This document shows, in pieces, positions 32,166-34,345 of a stretch of DNA of 34,345 bases; the first letter of the stretch is position 1, and every line of letters starts with the position of its first letter. Made by a program: the position numbers and the translations under genes. The stretch is from an uncultured Bacteroidota bacterium (lineage in GTDB: Bacteria; Bacteroidota; Bacteroidia; Flavobacteriales; UA16). The stretch spans positions 1 through 34,345 of the forward strand of contig CACAUH010000007.1 in assembly GCA_902535565.1 (NCBI GenBank). The letters run 5' to 3'. A model generated the notes under the pieces. It did no database searches. It was not told the origin of the DNA and saw nothing but the letters and a program-made list of their open reading frames with translations.

Positions 32166-33880
32166 CAGATTACTTTGAGTTTCATGGTGGGCAACGCGCG
32201 GTCCGTGCCATCCGGCATGGAGACGACGATATCCTCAATGTACACGACAGATCCCCTTCCGATGGAACGGAAGAGTTCTTTCATGTTCGAGGTCACCAGG
32301 TTAGAGTTGCTGCTTTGTTCAACGAAGGTTCCGCCTTTGGTCACAGTGACGTTGAATCGTTTCACCTTGACTTCTACATCAAAGTCGAAATTCTCCATCA
32401 AGGCCCCCACAGATGGGGCGTTTTCTAAGAGGACCTTTGTGATGGTCTTGTCCGAAGGCTTCTTGCCTGCAAATCGCGGGGATGGATCTGGAATCCGTTT
32501 AACGCGGAATTCTCGGCCTGGTAGGTTCTTCTTGCTGCCATCGGGGAGGGTGGCAGTTACCACGATCTCCGCAGCTTCTCCAGCGCCTGGCTCCACGATG
32601 AACGATTCTCCATCGGGCTTGATTTTGTGTCCGCCTGTGATGCGCACGTCGAGCTTGTCACTGCTCACACCAGGTACAGAGATTTCGACCGGGTTGGGAA
32701 CACCGCGATAGAAGACGTTCATCTTCGTTGGGCTGACCACCAAGGCGGGTTCTGCTACCGTGAAATTGTGGGTGAAGAAGGGGTAGTCACCCACAGACCC
32801 ATCCGGCCCCTGGAATCGGATGAGGCCTTTGTAGTTCTTCTCACCAAGGGACATTGATTTGGTTGAGATGCGAAGTTTTCCCACACCATCTGCCAAAGGC
32901 AAAACGTCTTTGCCTTCATATTCAATCATGCTTGAATCTCGCCCGTCGAAATTGCGGTCATCAATGTAGATGTCTGGATGATTCGTGGCGTCATAGGCAG
33001 CGAGAATAACATCAGCTCGGAAGCTGTCACCGCGAAGGATGTAGTTGCTTTCAGGCACAACCAAGGGAACCAGATTGGTGAATTTGAAGCTCTTCCCTTC
33101 AATGCCTGCAATCAGCTCGTTAATCAAGCTTGACTTCGCATTTTCCACGTCAATCTGAAGTTTGGACAGAATGGGAATGACGGCAGCCAAGGGCACATCA
33201 AAAAAGTTGGCTTCTTCCCAAAGGACCTCCAAGTGGTCCTCCATTTCTTTTGGATAGTTGAATGTTTGGTCCAATGAAGCAGTCAACCCCGGCGAAACCT
33301 CGAAAGTGTGGCCAATTGCATCGGTGAAGGTGACGTCTTTCAGGCCATTCCGAAAGGACAACAGCTTCTGTTTGAGTTCATTTGCGGTAAAGGGACCCTC
33401 TTTTGGCTTGGTGGGGTCTGTGCCGACGAGGTAGTTTGTGATCTCCTGATACTCGTCCTTCTTTTCGATGTACTCGATGCTCAGAACCGTATCGCGTCTG
33501 GCTGTATTGTCCCTCGCGATGTATTTGGACATGTCACCATTGGATTCAACGATGGCACGTTCTCCACTGGCAACAGCCATGATGTTAGCCTTGAGCTGCG
33601 TGATGTGGTCATACAGTTCATCTGCATCCTTTTCGATGTCCTTGGCGGCATCGTAGTAAGGCTTCACTTTTTCTTGGTTCTGCGCGTATTTGACATCGAA
33701 GTCAAACATCAGCTCGCGCGACTTCGCTTGGATGGTTTCGTCTGTCCTGCGCAACCCGCGCTCGACCTTGACAAAGCCATTGAGAATCTCCTTGGAGATG
33801 TTGAGGGCCAAAAGAGCCGTCAGGACGAGGTACATCATCCCGATCATCTTCTGACGCGGCGTTTCCTTCGCTCCTGCCAT
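32165..33880 (-). CDS. gldM: Gliding motility / T9SS motor protein GldM
   Basis: GldM (PorM) is anchored in the inner membrane by one helix and spans the periplasm; with GldL it forms the proton-driven rotary motor of T9SS and gliding. The 571-residue protein starts MAGAKETPRQKMIGMMYLVLTA and has its one membrane helix at about 12-30, followed by the long periplasmic domains D1-D4, including the C-terminal part that contacts the GldK/N ring. The sequence SKEILNGF after the helix is a family mark. Twenty-eight bases separate it from gldL. Length is close to that of F. johnsoniae GldM. Confidence 0.96.
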   Translation of the reverse strand: MAGAKETPRQKMIGMMYLVLTALLALNISKEILNGFVKVERGLRRTDETIQAKSRELMFDFDVKYAQNQEKVKPYYDAAKDIEKDADELYDHITQLKANIMAVASGERAIVESNGDMSKYIARDNTARRDTVLSIEYIEKKDEYQEITNYLVGTDPTKPKEGPFTANELKQKLLSFRNGLKDVTFTDAIGHTFEVSPGLTASLDQTFNYPKEMEDHLEVLWEEANFFDVPLAAVIPILSKLQIDVENAKSSLINELIAGIEGKSFKFTNLVPLVVPESNYILRGDSFRADVILAAYDATNHPDIYIDDRNFDGRDSSMIEYEGKDVLPLADGVGKLRISTKSMSLGEKNYKGLIRFQGPDGSVGDYPFFTHNFTVAEPALVVSPTKMNVFYRGVPNPVEISVPGVSSDKLDVRITGGHKIKPDGESFIVEPGAGEAAEIVVTATLPDGSKKNLPGREFRVKRIPDPSPRFAGKKPSDKTITKVLLENAPSVGALMENFDFDVEVKVKRFNVTVTKGGTFVEQSSNSNLVTSNMKELFRSIGRGSVVYIEDIVVSMPDGTDRALPTMKLKVI

Positions 33881-33908
33881 GATTTAATGCGTGTGGAAGA
33901 GGGAAAAA

Positions 33909-34345
33909 TTAACCGCGGGAGTTGCCCATGGCGTTGAGCATGTTCGCATACACCGTGTTGAGTGCTTCCAGGTTGGCGGAGAGCGCGGCGATGTTGTCCT
34001 TGTACTTTTTGGTGTCCTCTACACTGTCGTTGAGGTTCTGAACCAGCTCTCCCATTCCAGAGAAAAGTTGACGGCTGGTCTCCATTTGCTGCAATTGGGA
34101 CTCGTACATCCCATTGAGACTGCCCAGGTTCTCGTTCATCTTCTGAAGCTGTTCACCTGCAGCCATGCCCATCTCCTTGTTCTCTGAGAGACCCGTGAGA
34201 GAATCGCTCACTTGGGCATATGTGTCAGTGAGACCATTCACTTTTTCGGTGGCTGTGCGCAATGCTCCACCGTATTCGCTGGTTGCGGCAGCCGCATCGG
34301 TTACCTCGCTCAATTGCATGGCCTGGTCCCCGAGGTGACGCATGC
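33909..34345 (-). CDS. gldL: Gliding motility / T9SS motor protein GldL (5' part outside window)
   Basis: Only the C-terminal 145 or so residues are present. They form a long cytoplasmic helical region with heptad-like repeats (TEKVNGLTDTYAQVSDSLTGL, read in pieces; LNDSVEDTKKYKDNI; ALSANLEALNTVYANMLNAM) that matches the C-terminal tail of GldL. The two N-terminal membrane helices, with the proton-channel glutamate, lie beyond the window edge. It is immediately upstream of gldM, as in the standard gldKLMN order. Confidence 0.93.
   Translation of the reverse strand, partial: MRHLGDQAMQLSEVTDAAAATSEYGGALRTATEKVNGLTDTYAQVSDSLTGLSENKEMGMAAGEQLQKMNENLGSLNGMYESQLQQMETSRQLFSGMGELVQNLNDSVEDTKKYKDNIAALSANLEALNTVYANMLNAMGNSRG

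Noticed and set aside
31572..32711. Plus-strand open frame of about 380 codons across gldN and gldM
   Set aside because: It crosses the junction of two clear gld genes on the other strand, so it is a shadow frame.
1..34345. CRISPR arrays, tRNA or rRNA genes, insertion sequences, phage genes
   Set aside because: No regularly spaced direct repeats, cloverleaf-like intergenic segments, transposase motifs or terminal repeats were seen; nearly the entire window is covered by conserved genes.

Overview
The window looks like a chromosome segment of a GC-rich member of Bacteroidota, most likely a flavobacterial lineage. This rests on gene content: gliding/type IX secretion genes (gldB, gldC, gldL, gldM, gldN), a T9SS-sorted secreted protein, a single-domain NH3-dependent nadE, a PASTA-tailed FtsI, a MraY with a long insert, and -7 elements of the Bacteroidota type TAnnTTTG. 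No rRNA, tRNA, insertion sequence, phage gene or CRISPR array was seen. Almost every base is coding, and most neighbouring genes overlap by 1 or 4 nt.

Layout. (1) 1-8640, minus strand: the division/cell-wall (dcw) cluster in the order mraZ, rsmH, ftsL-like, ftsI, murE, mraY, murD, ftsW (ftsW cut by the window edge). (2) 8641-8927: a divergent control region with two sets of 10-bp-spaced GTGGG repeats, one facing each way. (3) 8928-10344, plus strand: alpha/beta hydrolase and the ribosome-assembly GTPase engB, meeting gldC-gldB (minus) stop codon to stop codon. (4) 11867-13574, plus strand: outer-membrane beta-barrel protein and nadE. (5) 13680-17166: a DoxX-like/DUF6607-like pair (minus) divergent from a large SAM methyltransferase (plus). 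Two near-identical palindromes flank the methyltransferase, and a strong terminator follows it. (6) 17164-23073, minus strand: BNR/sortilin-like secreted protein, MazG-like hydrolase, dtd, an HExxH membrane protein and a DUF389 membrane protein. (7) 23194-29257, plus strand: purL, a membrane-anchored PASTA protein, a T9SS cargo protein and an RluD-type pseudouridine synthase. (8) 29258-34345, minus strand: an ABC-F ATPase, a terminator, then gldN, gldM and the 3' part of gldL.

The first block makes lipid II and the septal synthase. The gld genes supply the core motor and ring parts of T9SS/gliding: GldL and GldM form the proton-driven motor, GldN a periplasmic ring part, and GldB is a lipoprotein. 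The T9SS cargo protein at 26274-28214 would be a client of that machine. Housekeeping genes (nadE, purL, dtd, engB, rluD, ABC-F) fill the space between.

The parts least explained by standard annotation are the two-way MraZ-type operator region and the 15.1-17.2 kb block. That block combines an uncommon methyltransferase, paired metalloregulator-like palindromes, a structured leader, and a terminator-closed stretch that could encode a small RNA or small protein.
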